DNA of 64,000 nt from JBFGJH01 sp041586155 (GTDB lineage: Bacteria > Actinomycetota > Acidimicrobiia > Spongiisociales > JAENVV01). The notes under the pieces were generated by a model, which ran no database searches, was not told the origin of the DNA, and saw nothing but the letters and a program-made list of their open reading frames with translations. The stretch spans positions 1-64,000 of the forward strand of contig JBFHAT010000007.1 of NCBI GenBank assembly GCA_041586155.1, in the 5' to 3' direction. Every line of letters begins with the position of its first letter. Position 1 is the first letter of the stretch. Made by a program: the position numbers and the translations under genes. Shown piece by piece: positions 41,531 through 50,367 of the stretch.

Positions 41531-42314
41531 CGAGCACCTCCTCCATCGCCTCCACCGTCCCCGCCAGACGGGCGGTGGCTCGGGTCAGCTCGTCGAAGAT
41601 GGCCAAGGCGATCGGGTCGAGCACAGCCACCGCCTCACGCTGGGCGGTGACCGTTCCCACGTCGCCCCGGGCAATCGGCCCGGTGAGGGCATCGGTCGGA
41701 CCCAGCTCGAACGCATTGGCCACGGCGCCCTCCACCAGCGGCCGGGCCACGGCGAAGTCCACCCCGGCCGCCTCAAAACAACGAGCAGCCAGCGCCAGCG
41801 CAGTGACGACGTGGTTGGCGGCGGCGGAAGCGCCGGCGTGATACAGCACCTTCTGATCGTCACCGAGGTCGAACGGCTCGGCACCGATCGAATCTGCCAG
41901 CTCATGCAGCAACGACCGCAGCCCGGGGTCGGCGGCGGTGATCGCCACTGGCGCACCACGTAAAGCCGCCCACCCGGTGTCGGGGTCGGGCAGCGATCGG
42001 AGCGGATGAAGCGAACCCACGGTGCCGGAAGCACCCAGCGCGGTCGCCGAGGTGAGGCCGGACAAGTGGACGGCCGGTGTCGGCCCCTGCAGACGGGCGC
42101 CCACCTCGGCGATGGCGTCGTCGGGGACCGCCACGACGATCAGGTCGGCGTGCGGCCACGGATCGTCCCAGGTGAGCGGAACCGAGTCCAGCCGCGCCGC
42201 GACCTCTGTGGGGACCCGACGGCCCACCACCCCGGCGATGGTGTGCCCCGCGGCGCGGGAGGCCAGTGCCAAGGAAGTTCCGGCCCGACCCGGCCCGATC
42301 AACAAGAGTCTCAT
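41508..42314 (-). CDS. Rossmann-like DUF2520 family protein
   Basis: The 268-residue product has an N-terminal nucleotide-binding fold (MRLLLIGPGRAGTSLALASR, with G-P-G-R-A-G in place of G-x-G-x-x-G). A C-terminal helical DUF2520 domain follows (LYHAGASAAANHVVTALALA, then ARGDVGTVTAQREAVAVLDP). The layout is like that of PanE-type 2-dehydropantoate reductases and pyrroline-5-carboxylate reductases, and the neighbour is panC, so a role in pantoate supply is plausible but unproven. Six bases separate it from the folK fusion gene upstream. Confidence 0.87.
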   Translation of the reverse strand: MRLLLIGPGRAGTSLALASRAAGHTIAGVVGRRVPTEVAARLDSVPLTWDDPWPHADLIVVAVPDDAIAEVGARLQGPTPAVHLSGLTSATALGASGTVGSLHPLRSLPDPDTGWAALRGAPVAITAADPGLRSLLHELADSIGAEPFDLGDDQKVLYHAGASAAANHVVTALALAARCFEAAGVDFAVARPLVEGAVANAFELGPTDALTGPIARGDVGTVTAQREAVAVLDPIALAIFDELTRATARLAGTVEAMEEVLGEDRRDV

Positions 42315-42320
42315 GTCAGC

Positions 42321-43265
42321 TCACAGTCCCGGAAAGAGCCGTCCGGCAGTGGCGGCCTGGTAGTCACCATATCCGGGAAAGCGCAATCGAAGCCGCACTT
42401 CCTCGTGACCGGCCTTCAGCCAGAAGAACCCCAGCGCCAGCGCGGCCACGATCAGGCCGGCCCGGCTGCGCTGATGGAGGGCCACTCCCAGGAACAGCAG
42501 CACGTTGCCGGTGTACAAGGGGTGCCGGATGAGACGGTAGATCCCGGACGTCACCAGCTGGCCGAACTCGGTTGGTTCCGGGAAGCCTGTCAGATTGCGG
42601 CCCAGTGCGAGCATTCCGGCGACGAACGCGCCGATCGCCAGCACGATCAGTGCCCGACCGGCCCACGGCATCCACGTTGCGTCGCCCAACGAGCCGGTGT
42701 CGAGCAGCGACAAGACCAGCAGGCCGATCATCACCGCCTGTCCGATCACCCACGGTGTGCCTCGGGGATCCATGTCGATCCACGAAGGGCCGGCGATCCG
42801 CTCGAGGTGCTGGTCGCCGACCCCACTCAACAGGTCGGCGGCAGCGGCGCTGCCGACCCGGGCGTCGGGCCACACCTCGACCAGCGGCTCCAGCACGAAA
42901 CGGCGCTCGGCCAAGCGGGGATGAGGCACTACCAGGCGGGCGGTGTCGACGGTCTCATCGCCGAACAGCAGGAGATCCAAGTCCAGGGTCCGGGGACCCC
43001 ACTGCAAGTCGCGGGTACGGCCCCACCGGGCCTCGATGCCGGCCAACAGGTCCAGCAGTGTCTCAGGGTCGTGGTCGGTTACGAGCAAGCACACTGCGTT
43101 GAGGAACGGCGGCTGCTCGGGGCCCCCGACCGGGGCGGTCTGATAGATCGACGACACCGCCTCCACCCGGCCGGCGATCCCCAGATCACGGATCGCTCCG
43201 CGAAGAGTCGCCGCTCGGTCGCCGAGGTTCGAGCCCAGGCCCACGGCGACGAGCGTCTCGGTCAT
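42321..43265 (-). CDS. folK: FolK (HPPK) fused to an isoprenylcysteine-methyltransferase-like membrane domain
   Basis: Residues 1-160 are a complete HPPK. The start is LVAVGLGSNLGDRAATLRGA, followed by IYQTAPVGGPEQPPFLNAVC, ARWGRTRDLQWGPRTLDLDL (the R-W-G-P-R-x-x-D-x-D active site) and VPHPRLAERRFVLEPL. It pyrophosphorylates hydroxymethyl-dihydropterin for folate synthesis. Without any stop the frame continues into about 150 residues with four membrane helices and the ICMT/PEMT signature (YRLIRHPLYTGNVLLFLGVA, HEEVRLRLRFPGYGDYQ, RLFPG). That part would bind SAM and methylate a lipid or thiol. The ATG at 43265 overlaps folB by four bases. I do not know this fusion; a frame error or two overlapping genes is the alternative. 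Confidence 0.8.
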   Translation of the reverse strand: MTETLVAVGLGSNLGDRAATLRGAIRDLGIAGRVEAVSSIYQTAPVGGPEQPPFLNAVCLLVTDHDPETLLDLLAGIEARWGRTRDLQWGPRTLDLDLLLFGDETVDTARLVVPHPRLAERRFVLEPLVEVWPDARVGSAAAADLLSGVGDQHLERIAGPSWIDMDPRGTPWVIGQAVMIGLLVLSLLDTGSLGDATWMPWAGRALIVLAIGAFVAGMLALGRNLTGFPEPTEFGQLVTSGIYRLIRHPLYTGNVLLFLGVALHQRSRAGLIVAALALGFFWLKAGHEEVRLRLRFPGYGDYQAATAGRLFPGL

Positions 43266-43621
43266 CGCGTGCGCTGCACCGTCACCGCCACGTCGCGGAA
43301 CTCGAGCGGGATGGGCGCTGACGGCTTGTGGACGGTCACCTCCACGAATTGCACCCGGTCGTCTTCCAGCACCAGTTCGGCCACCCGCTCGGCCACCCGC
43401 TCCAGCAGCTGCCATCGTTCCGACTGGACGCGCTCGGCGACGTCGACTGCCAGGGCGCCGTAGTCGAGCGTGTCGGCCAGGTCGTCGGACTGCCCGGCGG
43501 GTTGAAGCGCCATCACGGCGGTGATATCGATGACGAACTCCTGGCCGGATTGGGCTTCCTCGTCGAACACGCCGTGGTGGGCAAAGACCCGCAGCCCGCG
43601 GATCGATATCGAATCGGCCAC
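43262..43621 (-). CDS. folB: dihydroneopterin aldolase
   Basis: The 119-residue enzyme opens the side chain of dihydroneopterin. The FolB pattern is present: ISIRGLRVFAHHGVFDEEAQ, with the catalytic Glu region, GQEFVIDITAVMAL, LADTLDYGALAVDVAERVQS and a C-terminal VEVTVHKPSAPIP with the catalytic Lys. The start is GTG at 43621, sharing one base with the stop of the phosphatase-like gene. It feeds FolK, encoded next. Confidence 0.95.
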   Translation of the reverse strand: MADSISIRGLRVFAHHGVFDEEAQSGQEFVIDITAVMALQPAGQSDDLADTLDYGALAVDVAERVQSERWQLLERVAERVAELVLEDDRVQFVEVTVHKPSAPIPLEFRDVAVTVQRTR

Positions 43622-44097
43622 TACACCGCCGACAGCATCGACCGGGCCAGCGGCCCCAGCGGCCGTCCGAGGATCTCCTGGATCACCACCGACGCTTTGA
43701 TCGGGTCGTCCAGCATCTTCGAGTGCAGCAGGTAGGCGGCCAACAGGCCCGAAAGGGTGTCGTCGATCGTGTCGCGGTGGACGAGCACTTTCGACCCGGG
43801 ACGGGCCAGGGCGTCCTGGATGGTGTCGAGGACACGCCGAATGTCGGCGCCGGGGTCGAATTCGTTGGCCAGCGGCTCGTTGATGACGGTGATCGCGGCG
43901 TCCTCGTAGGCGCTGACGTTCTGGTTGCCTTCCAGCAGCGACACGACAGTGTTGATGCCCGCTTCGTGCTTGAGCCAGGCGATCTCTTCTTCACGGCGAA
44001 TCCGGCGATGCTGGATGCCGTGTCCGCCAATGCGTTGGCTGACCGCCAGGCGTCCGGCGATCACCCACACGAACCCCCTCGGCTCCAGCCCGGTCAT
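43621..44097 (-). CDS. dual-specificity-phosphatase-like protein lacking the catalytic Cys
   Basis: The 158-residue product has the outline of a small DSP. It starts PRGFVWVIAGRLAVSQRIGG, then REEEIAWLKHEAGINTVVSL and VINEPLANEFDPGADIRRVL. The P-loop strand and helix follow as KVLVHRDTIDDTLSGLLAAY. In active enzymes this last element is H-C-x5-R-(S/T)-G. Here the Cys is Arg, the conserved Arg is replaced and only the final S-G remains, so hydrolysis by the usual route is not expected. It may be a pseudophosphatase that binds a phosphorylated ligand. It sits inside the folate operon, overlapping folP by ATGA and touching folB. Confidence 0.65.
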   Translation of the reverse strand: MTGLEPRGFVWVIAGRLAVSQRIGGHGIQHRRIRREEEIAWLKHEAGINTVVSLLEGNQNVSAYEDAAITVINEPLANEFDPGADIRRVLDTIQDALARPGSKVLVHRDTIDDTLSGLLAAYLLHSKMLDDPIKASVVIQEILGRPLGPLARSMLSAV

Positions 44098-44954
44098 CCG
44101 TCACTCACCTCCGCCGCAACGATAGCGTCCACCACCGTTGCGACTTCCTTGATCTGGCGAACATTGTGGACTCGTACCAGCTTTGCTCCGCGGGCGACGG
44201 CCAGGGCTGCCACCGCCGCCGAAGCGAGGTCGCGGTCGGCCGGCTGCGAGGGCCCGAGACCGGCTCGATCGAGCACGGTGCCGAGGAATGACTTGCGGGA
44301 TGCCCCCACCATCACCGGGTAGCCGGTGGCGGCGAGCACGTCGGTAGCGGCCAGAAGCCTCAGGTTGTGCTCGACGGTCTTTCCGAACCCGATCCCCGGG
44401 TCGATGACGATGTGATCGGGCGCCAGTCCCGCCGCCTCGGCGGTGGCTGCTGCCGCCACCAGATGGTCCCGCACCTCACCGACCACGTCGGCGTAGGTGG
44501 GGTCGGCCTGCATCGTGCGTGGATCCCCCTGCATGTGCATGAGCACGCATCCCGCCTGGGCGCGACTCACGACCGTGGCCATGCCGGGATCGCTCAGGGC
44601 GGTGACGTCGTTGATGGCTTGGGCACCGGCGGCGAGCACTGCGGCCGCGACCGCCGCCTTTGACGTGTCCACCGACACGATCACGTCCCGCTCTACCAGC
44701 GCCTCGACGACCGGCCCCACCCGCGCCTGCTCCTCGTCGGCCGTCACTGCAGCGGCCCCCGGTCGGGTGGATTCGCCGCCCACGTCGATGACGTCGGCGC
44801 CGGCCGCCACCATCTGCTCAGCCGCCTCCACGGCTTCTCGCGCCGAGTCGAACCTGCCGCCGTCGGAGAAGGAATCAGGGGTGACGTTGAGGATGCCCAT
44901 CACCAGCGTGCGGTCCAGCGGGAGGGCGGTCGTGGCCAGCCGCCAGCTCTTCAT
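44094..44954 (-). CDS. folP: dihydropteroate synthase
   Basis: The 286-residue TIM-barrel enzyme joins p-aminobenzoate to the pterin diphosphate made by FolK. It has the DHPS signatures MGILNVTPDSFSDGGRF, DVIDVGGESTRPGA, VSVDTSKAAVAAAVLAAGAQ, INDVTAL, IVIDPGIGFGKTVEHN and MVGASRKSFLG. The ATG at 44954 overlaps the folE stop by ATGA. An upstream frame extension runs through folE in another frame and is rejected. This is the target of sulfonamides in bacteria generally. Confidence 0.96.
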   Translation of the reverse strand: MKSWRLATTALPLDRTLVMGILNVTPDSFSDGGRFDSAREAVEAAEQMVAAGADVIDVGGESTRPGAAAVTADEEQARVGPVVEALVERDVIVSVDTSKAAVAAAVLAAGAQAINDVTALSDPGMATVVSRAQAGCVLMHMQGDPRTMQADPTYADVVGEVRDHLVAAAATAEAAGLAPDHIVIDPGIGFGKTVEHNLRLLAATDVLAATGYPVMVGASRKSFLGTVLDRAGLGPSQPADRDLASAAVAALAVARGAKLVRVHNVRQIKEVATVVDAIVAAEVSDG

Positions 44955-45520
44955 CGGTCGAGCAGGGCCAGCACCTCGGCCCGGGTGGCCGGGTTGGTCG
45001 CCAAGGTGCCTCTGACCGCCGAGGTCGTCGTCATCGATCCCGGCTTTCGTACACCACGCATGCTCATGCACAGATGCTCCGCCTCGATCACCACCATGAC
45101 GCCGAGAGGTTCGATGGTCTCCATCAGCGTGTCGGCGACCTGCGAGGTGAGCCGCTCCTGCATCTGGGGTCGTTTGGCGAACGACTCCACCAGCCTGGCC
45201 AGCTTGGACAGCCCGGTCAGGGTGCCGGTGGGTAGATAGGCCACATGAGCCTGCCCGTGGAACGGAACCAGATGGTGCTCGCACATCGAGTAGAACGGGA
45301 TGTCTTTGACCAGGACCAGCTCCCGATGGTCGTCCTCGGCGAATACCGAGCGGATGATCTGCTCGGGGTCCTCGTGCAGACCGCTGAACAGCTCCGCATA
45401 CATCCGGGCCACCCGCTCCGGGGTGCCGGCCAATCCTTCACGCTCGGGGTCCTCCCCAATGGCGACGAGGATTGCCCGGACGGCGTCGGCGATGGCAGCG
45501 AGATCTACTTCGGACCGCAT
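44951..45520 (-). CDS. folE: GTP cyclohydrolase I (zinc type, FolE)
   Basis: The 189-residue enzyme opens folate synthesis by converting GTP to dihydroneopterin triphosphate. The catalytic segments are intact: GLAGTPERVARMYAELF, IPFYSMCEHHLVPFHGQAHV, with the zinc Cys and His residues, LTGLSKLARLVESFAKRPQM, QERLTSQVADTLMETIEPLG and EAEHLCMSMRGVRKPGS with the second zinc Cys. The ATG at 45520 starts 11 bases after the ftsH stop. It is the first folate gene after ftsH. Confidence 0.96.
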   Translation of the reverse strand: MRSEVDLAAIADAVRAILVAIGEDPEREGLAGTPERVARMYAELFSGLHEDPEQIIRSVFAEDDHRELVLVKDIPFYSMCEHHLVPFHGQAHVAYLPTGTLTGLSKLARLVESFAKRPQMQERLTSQVADTLMETIEPLGVMVVIEAEHLCMSMRGVRKPGSMTTTSAVRGTLATNPATRAEVLALLDR

Positions 45521-45531
45521 CGCGGCCGAGC

Positions 45532-47445
45532 CTACTGGTTGGTCTCTGTGTGGAGCGCGGCGACACCGCCGCCTGTCAGCTCTTTTGCTGCAGGATTTTG
45601 GATGCGAACCGGACCGTTGCCGGCGTGCTCCCACTTGGGCACGTCGCTGAAGATCTCGGCGACCTCGGCGGCGTCCACAGTCTCCTTCTCGACGAGCACT
45701 TCGGCGATGCGGTGCAGAGCGTCTTGGTGGGCGGTGAGGATGGCGCGCGCTTCGTTGTGGGCTTGAGTGATCAGGTGGCGCACCTCTTCGTCGATCGCTG
45801 CCGACACTTCATCACTGATGTCGGCGTGACGCGAATAGTCGCGACCCAAGAACACCTCACCCTCGGGTTTGCCGTACTGCAGAGGGCCCAGCTTGTCGGA
45901 CATGCCGAATTCCATGACCATGCGGCGGGCAAGGGTGGTGGCCTTCTCGATGTCGTTGGAGGCCCCGGTGGAAGGGTCGACGAAAATGATCTCTTCGGCG
46001 GTGCGGCCGCCCAGGAGCATCGCCAGCTGATCGACCAGCTCGCTGCGCCGGTTGTAATAGCGGTCCTCGAGCGGCAACGCCATCGTGTAGCCGCCCGCCC
46101 GGCCACGCGGGATGATCGTGACTTTGTGGATCGGATCGGCGTTGGGGAGAGCGAACCCGACCAGGGCGTGCCCACCTTCGTGATAGGCGGTGAGCTTCTT
46201 CTCCTCGTCCGACATGACCCGGCTCTTGCGCTCGGGGCCGGCGATGACCCGTTCGATCGCCTCTTCCAGCTCGGACATCCCGATGTCTTCTCGGCCCGAC
46301 CGGGCGGCCAGCAGTGCCGCCTCGTTGATCAGGTTGGCCAGGTCCGCTCCGGTGAAGCCGGGGGTTTGGCGGGCCAGCACGTCCAGGTCGATGCCCGGCG
46401 CCAGCGGCTTGCCCTTGGCGTGGACTCTGAGGATCGCCTCCCGTCCCTTCAGATCGGGCCTGTCGACGACCACCTGGCGATCGAACCGTCCCGGGCGCAA
46501 CAACGCCGGGTCGAGGATGTCGGGACGGTTGGTGGCGGCGATCACGATCACGCCGGTCTGTGGGTCGAAGCCGTCCAGCTCCACGAGCAGTTGGTTCAGG
46601 GTTTGCTCCCGCTCGTCGTGACCACCCCCGAGACCGGCGCCGCGGTGACGACCCACCGCGTCGATCTCGTCTATGAACACGATGGCCGAGCCCTGCGCCT
46701 TGGCCTGTTCGAACAGGTCGCGGACCCGGCTGGCGCCGACACCGACGAACATCTCGACGAAGTCGGAGCCGGAGATGGAGAAGAACGGCACCCCCGCTTC
46801 GCCGGCCACGGCTCGGGCCAGGAGTGTCTTGCCGGTGCCGGGGGGCCCGAACAAAAGCACGCCGCGTGGGATTTTGGCGCCCATCGCCCGGAATTTGGCG
46901 GGGTTCTGCAGGAAGTCCTTCAGCTCACGCAGCTCCTCGACCGCCTCGTTGACCCCGGCAACGTCCTTGAACGTCACCTTGGGCTGGTCTTTGGTGACCT
47001 GCTTGGCGCGGGCCTTCCCGAACTGCATGACCCGGTTCCCACCACCCTGCATCTGCGTGAAGATGAAAATCATGAAGCCGAGAATGAACAGCCACGGCAA
47101 CAGCTGCAGGAGCACCGTCCCGAAGCCGATGGGCTCAGGGTCGACCTCCATCTCGACGCCCGCCGATTCGAGCGACTCGACCAGCTCGTCTTCGAACTCG
47201 CCGGGATAGATCAGCTCGAAGTCGGCCGGATCCTCGGCGCCGGTGGCGGGACGCTTGCCCTCGATCTTGTCCTCTTCAGGGAAGATGAGCACCGAGCCGA
47301 CTTCGCCGTCGGCTACCTGTGCGTTGAACTCAGAGAGTGAGATCTCGTCGGGGCGGGTCGCCGCTTCGAACCATGTCGAGAACGCCAACCACAGCAATGT
47401 GACGACCGCCACGTAGATGATGATGGTGCGAACGGTTCGATTCAA
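45532..47445 (-). CDS. ftsH: ATP-dependent zinc metalloprotease FtsH
   Basis: The 637-residue protease degrades misfolded membrane and regulatory proteins. Two membrane helices near residues 8-25 and 113-132 bracket an outer domain. The AAA+ module has Walker A GPPGTGKTLLARAVAG near residue 197, Walker B IVFIDEIDAVGR and the SRH Arg fingers (TNRPDILDPALLRPGRFDRQ). The zinc site is HEGGHALVG near residue 421, with a later Asp ligand (LVDQLAMLLGGRTAEEI region). The start appears to be TTG 47445. It leads the folate genes, as in mycobacteria. Confidence 0.97.
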   Translation of the reverse strand: MNRTVRTIIIYVAVVTLLWLAFSTWFEAATRPDEISLSEFNAQVADGEVGSVLIFPEEDKIEGKRPATGAEDPADFELIYPGEFEDELVESLESAGVEMEVDPEPIGFGTVLLQLLPWLFILGFMIFIFTQMQGGGNRVMQFGKARAKQVTKDQPKVTFKDVAGVNEAVEELRELKDFLQNPAKFRAMGAKIPRGVLLFGPPGTGKTLLARAVAGEAGVPFFSISGSDFVEMFVGVGASRVRDLFEQAKAQGSAIVFIDEIDAVGRHRGAGLGGGHDEREQTLNQLLVELDGFDPQTGVIVIAATNRPDILDPALLRPGRFDRQVVVDRPDLKGREAILRVHAKGKPLAPGIDLDVLARQTPGFTGADLANLINEAALLAARSGREDIGMSELEEAIERVIAGPERKSRVMSDEEKKLTAYHEGGHALVGFALPNADPIHKVTIIPRGRAGGYTMALPLEDRYYNRRSELVDQLAMLLGGRTAEEIIFVDPSTGASNDIEKATTLARRMVMEFGMSDKLGPLQYGKPEGEVFLGRDYSRHADISDEVSAAIDEEVRHLITQAHNEARAILTAHQDALHRIAEVLVEKETVDAAEVAEIFSDVPKWEHAGNGPVRIQNPAAKELTGGGVAALHTETNQ

Positions 47446-47528
47446 GGAAGGGTCCTAGTGGTTGGTGGGATCGCGATCCATGCTATCGGCCATCTGCCGT
47501 TATGCCTAGCCCCGGCGGAGCGGACGGA

Positions 47529-48047
47529 TCACTCCTCCATCAAACCGATGAAGGGCAAATTGCGGTATTTGCCGGCATAGTCGAGGCCGTAGCCGACGAC
47601 GAACTCGGGCCCGATCTCGAATCCCACGTACTTGGTGTCGATCGGCACCCGCTGGATGCCCTTCTTGAGCAGCAGCGTCGCTACTTCCAGCGTCTTGGGA
47701 CGGCGCACTTTGAGGCTCTTCATCAGGTAGCTGAGCGTCAGGCCCGAGTCGATGATGTCCTCGACGATCAGCACGTTGCGGCCGGCGATCTCCTGGTCGA
47801 GGTCCTTGAGGATGCGCACCACGCCGGATGTCTGGGTTGCCGCTCCGTACGACGACACGGCCATGAAGTCGAACTCGACGGGCAGGTCGATGTGGCGGGC
47901 CAGGTCGGCCATGACGATGAACGCCCCCTTGAGGACGCCGACAATCAGGAGATCCTCACCGGCGTAATCGGCAGATATCTGCTTTCCCAGGTCGGCCAAT
48001 TTGGCGGCGATCTCCTCTTCGGAGATCAACACCTTGGCTACTTCCAC
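47529..48047 (-). CDS. hpt: hypoxanthine phosphoribosyltransferase
   Basis: The 172-residue enzyme salvages hypoxanthine and guanine with PRPP. Its motifs are LLIVGVLKGAFIVMADLARH, the flexible-loop start FDFMAVSSYGAATQTSGVVR, the PRPP motif VLIVEDIIDSGLTLSYLMKS, and VGFEIGPEFVVGYGLDYAGK at the purine site. The GTG at 48047 follows GAGGAGGG with good spacing and overlaps tilS by ten bases, so it is translated with tilS. The tilS-hpt-ftsH order is common in Gram-positive bacteria. Confidence 0.96.
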   Translation of the reverse strand: MEVAKVLISEEEIAAKLADLGKQISADYAGEDLLIVGVLKGAFIVMADLARHIDLPVEFDFMAVSSYGAATQTSGVVRILKDLDQEIAGRNVLIVEDIIDSGLTLSYLMKSLKVRRPKTLEVATLLLKKGIQRVPIDTKYVGFEIGPEFVVGYGLDYAGKYRNLPFIGLMEE

Positions 48048-49345
48048 GGGCCCTCCTCGACAACGTAGAGGGAAAGGTAGCCGCGAAGCTGCTCGTCCTC
48101 CCAACCGGAGGGAGCGTTCCGCACCCCCGGCACCCACAGCACCTCGTTTGCGCCGATCACCACCGGGTGCTGGGACCTGACCACGGCCGGAACACCTGCC
48201 TCTCCGAGCGCGGCGCGCACCGACTTGTGCCCTTGGCCAAACCGGATCACGTCGGCTGCACGGGGGGCGCGGACGGTCAGCGGCCGGCCGTCGTTGGGGA
48301 TGAGGGCGATGTAGGCCGACAACGGTCGAGCATGGGTGGTCCACGGACGGCGGCCGAGAGTCCAGCCGCCGAACGTCACCTCCGGCTCCGACCAGATGTG
48401 CTGCGCGGGCGCAGGCTCCGGTCGCGAACCGACCAGCAGCGCCCAGCGCGACCGGGCCGCCACCAGTCCGTCAGCCAGCTCGGCCAGCGGAATCTCGCCG
48501 GTCACCACCGCTGCGACTCGTTCGATCTCGGACGTGGAGGGCGGGTACGGCGGGCGCACCGCCGCCACCATCGCCCGCAACGTCTCGGTCCGCTCCACCG
48601 GGGCGACGAGCCCGAGCCAAGCCAAGCTCGCTCTCGCCACTCCCCGGTCGACCGACCATGCGACTCGGCGGGCGGCCCGGTCGAGCAGGGTCGATGCCGC
48701 CCGGGCATGGTGGGCGCTGCGAGCGATCGGCCCGACCGGATCGGCGCCTGTGACGGTGGAGAGCACCGGCATCACGTCGGACCGGATACGGTTGCGCAGA
48801 TGGCGACGGTCGAGATTGGACGGGTCGTCAGCAGCCGCCAGACCCTGCGATTCGACGAGGGCGGCCAGGTCCGCCCGGCGCGTTTCGAGCAGCGGCCGCC
48901 AGATGCGCCCCCTGCGAACCGGAATCCCGGCGACGCCCCGCACCCCACCGCCCCTCGCCATGTTCATCATCACGGTCTCGGCCTGGTCGTCGGCGGTGTG
49001 GGCGGTGGCCAGCACCTCACCAGGCTGGAGTGCGGCCAGCAGCGCGTCATAGCGAACCGAACGGGCGTGCGCCTCGTATGACGGCCCTGGAGGCACCTCG
49101 ACGTCGACGATGGTCAGATCGACGCCGAGCTGGTCTGCGACTTTGATCGCGGCGGAGCGCATCTCCGGGGAGGCGGCGGCATTGTGGTCGACGTGAACGG
49201 CTCGCGCAGCAGTTGCGTGGCGGATGGCCAGCCAAGCCAGCGCAGCCGAATCCGGCCCACCGCTCAGGCCGACGACGATACGGGTGTCGGCCATCGCCGC
49301 GGCAGCGGACAGCAACGCCTTGCTCAGGCCGCCCGCTGCAGCCAC
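48038..49345 (-). CDS. tilS: tRNA(Ile)-lysidine synthetase
   Basis: The 435-residue enzyme adds lysine to C34 of the tRNA that reads AUA. The N-type PP-loop IVVGLSGGPDSAALAWLAIR is at residues 23-42. VHVDHNAAASPEMRSAA and LATAHTADDQAETVMMNMAR, with the H-x-x-D-D-Q motif, follow, then RRHLRNRIRSDVMPVL. The C-terminal part is a TilS-type tRNA-binding extension. The gene overlaps the DUF2342 gene upstream by 22 bases and hpt downstream by 10, indicating one transcript. Confidence 0.94.
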   Translation of the reverse strand: MAAAGGLSKALLSAAAAMADTRIVVGLSGGPDSAALAWLAIRHATAARAVHVDHNAAASPEMRSAAIKVADQLGVDLTIVDVEVPPGPSYEAHARSVRYDALLAALQPGEVLATAHTADDQAETVMMNMARGGGVRGVAGIPVRRGRIWRPLLETRRADLAALVESQGLAAADDPSNLDRRHLRNRIRSDVMPVLSTVTGADPVGPIARSAHHARAASTLLDRAARRVAWSVDRGVARASLAWLGLVAPVERTETLRAMVAAVRPPYPPSTSEIERVAAVVTGEIPLAELADGLVAARSRWALLVGSRPEPAPAQHIWSEPEVTFGGWTLGRRPWTTHARPLSAYIALIPNDGRPLTVRAPRAADVIRFGQGHKSVRAALGEAGVPAVVRSQHPVVIGANEVLWVPGVRNAPSGWEDEQLRGYLSLYVVEEGPWK

Positions 49346-50367
49346 GAGTCGGGATCGCGGATCTCGGCGAGCGTCGGAAGCGACTCAGGCGAAACCCACA
49401 AGGCGTCGAGCGCTCCCCAGCCGGCCCGCTCTTCGACCCTCAGGATGAACTTCTCCCCTTCGGCGTACTGCCGCATCTTCATCTCCAGTCCGGTGATTCG
49501 AAACAGCGCAGCCGTGCGGGGATCTTTGCGTCGCTGCTTTATCAAATCCGACATTCGCTTGGACGAGACCAGAATCCTCGAACCGAGCCGGTCCATGACC
49601 ACGTGACCGTGCCCTTCGAGCACCGACATCAGCGCCTGTACCCGGTCGATGACCTCTCGCTGAGTCGGCGTGGCCAGAAGCCCGAAGATGCCCTGCTCGC
49701 CGATGAGCGGTTCGGGAGAGGCCGCCGCCTGTCGCAGCTCGTCGATGACCCGGCCCCAGCGTCCCGGTTCGGGTTTGGCCGACGCCACGAGTTCGGTGAC
49801 GAGATCGAGGAAGTAGTCGCGCAGCCACGGAACTCCCACGAACTGGAGACGGTGGGCGCATTCGTGCAGTGCGATCCACATGCGGAATTCGGCGGGGCGG
49901 AACTGATGCTCTCGCTCCAACTCCAGAACGTTCGGCCCCACGAGGTACACCATGTCGCCGGTGTCCTCGTCGGAGGGCAACACCAGCTCGTACTGGCCGA
50001 GCACCTTGCGCGACAAGAACCCCAACAGCGCTCCAGTCTCGGCCGCCAGGGCCCGATTGGCGATCGGTTTCAGCGACCCGAGGCCCTCGCCCACCAACCC
50101 GGCTCCGACGCTCTGTTGGGCGGGCTCGATCACCTTCTCGAAGAACCGCAAGTTCTGATCGACCCAGGCTGGCCGGTCGACCACCGTGACCGAGGCGGGC
50201 GGGCCCGGCGGAAGGCCCGTCTCCTCGGCAACGAGCTGTTCGGCGCGGGCAACGACGTCGACCGCCTGTTCGGCGAGGACCGCGCGGTGATAACTCTCAT
50301 AGAGTGGGTTGGTGCCGGCGATGCGTCGGGCAACCTTGGCGGCCAGAGGCCAGGGCACCCCGCTCAT
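49324..50367 (-). CDS. DUF2342 zinc-metalloprotease-like protein (coenzyme F420-associated family)
   Basis: The 347-residue product matches the actinobacterial family often listed as putative hydrolase or F420 biosynthesis-associated protein. The likely zinc site is MWIALHECAHRLQFVGVPWL, where H-E-C-A-H fits HExxH. The downstream segment DYFLDLVTELVASAKPEP and SDLIKQRRKDPRTAALFRIT are family blocks. No signal peptide is present. Proteolytic activity has not been shown to my knowledge. The ATG at 50367 overlaps the small membrane-protein gene by ATGA. Its place before tilS is conserved in mycobacteria. Confidence 0.85.
   Translation of the reverse strand: MSGVPWPLAAKVARRIAGTNPLYESYHRAVLAEQAVDVVARAEQLVAEETGLPPGPPASVTVVDRPAWVDQNLRFFEKVIEPAQQSVGAGLVGEGLGSLKPIANRALAAETGALLGFLSRKVLGQYELVLPSDEDTGDMVYLVGPNVLELEREHQFRPAEFRMWIALHECAHRLQFVGVPWLRDYFLDLVTELVASAKPEPGRWGRVIDELRQAAASPEPLIGEQGIFGLLATPTQREVIDRVQALMSVLEGHGHVVMDRLGSRILVSSKRMSDLIKQRRKDPRTAALFRITGLEMKMRQYAEGEKFILRVEERAGWGALDALWVSPESLPTLAEIRDPDSWLQRAA

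Noticed and set aside
45472..47340. 622-codon open frame on the + strand opposite ftsH
   Set aside because: Same cause: shadow of FtsH codon bias.
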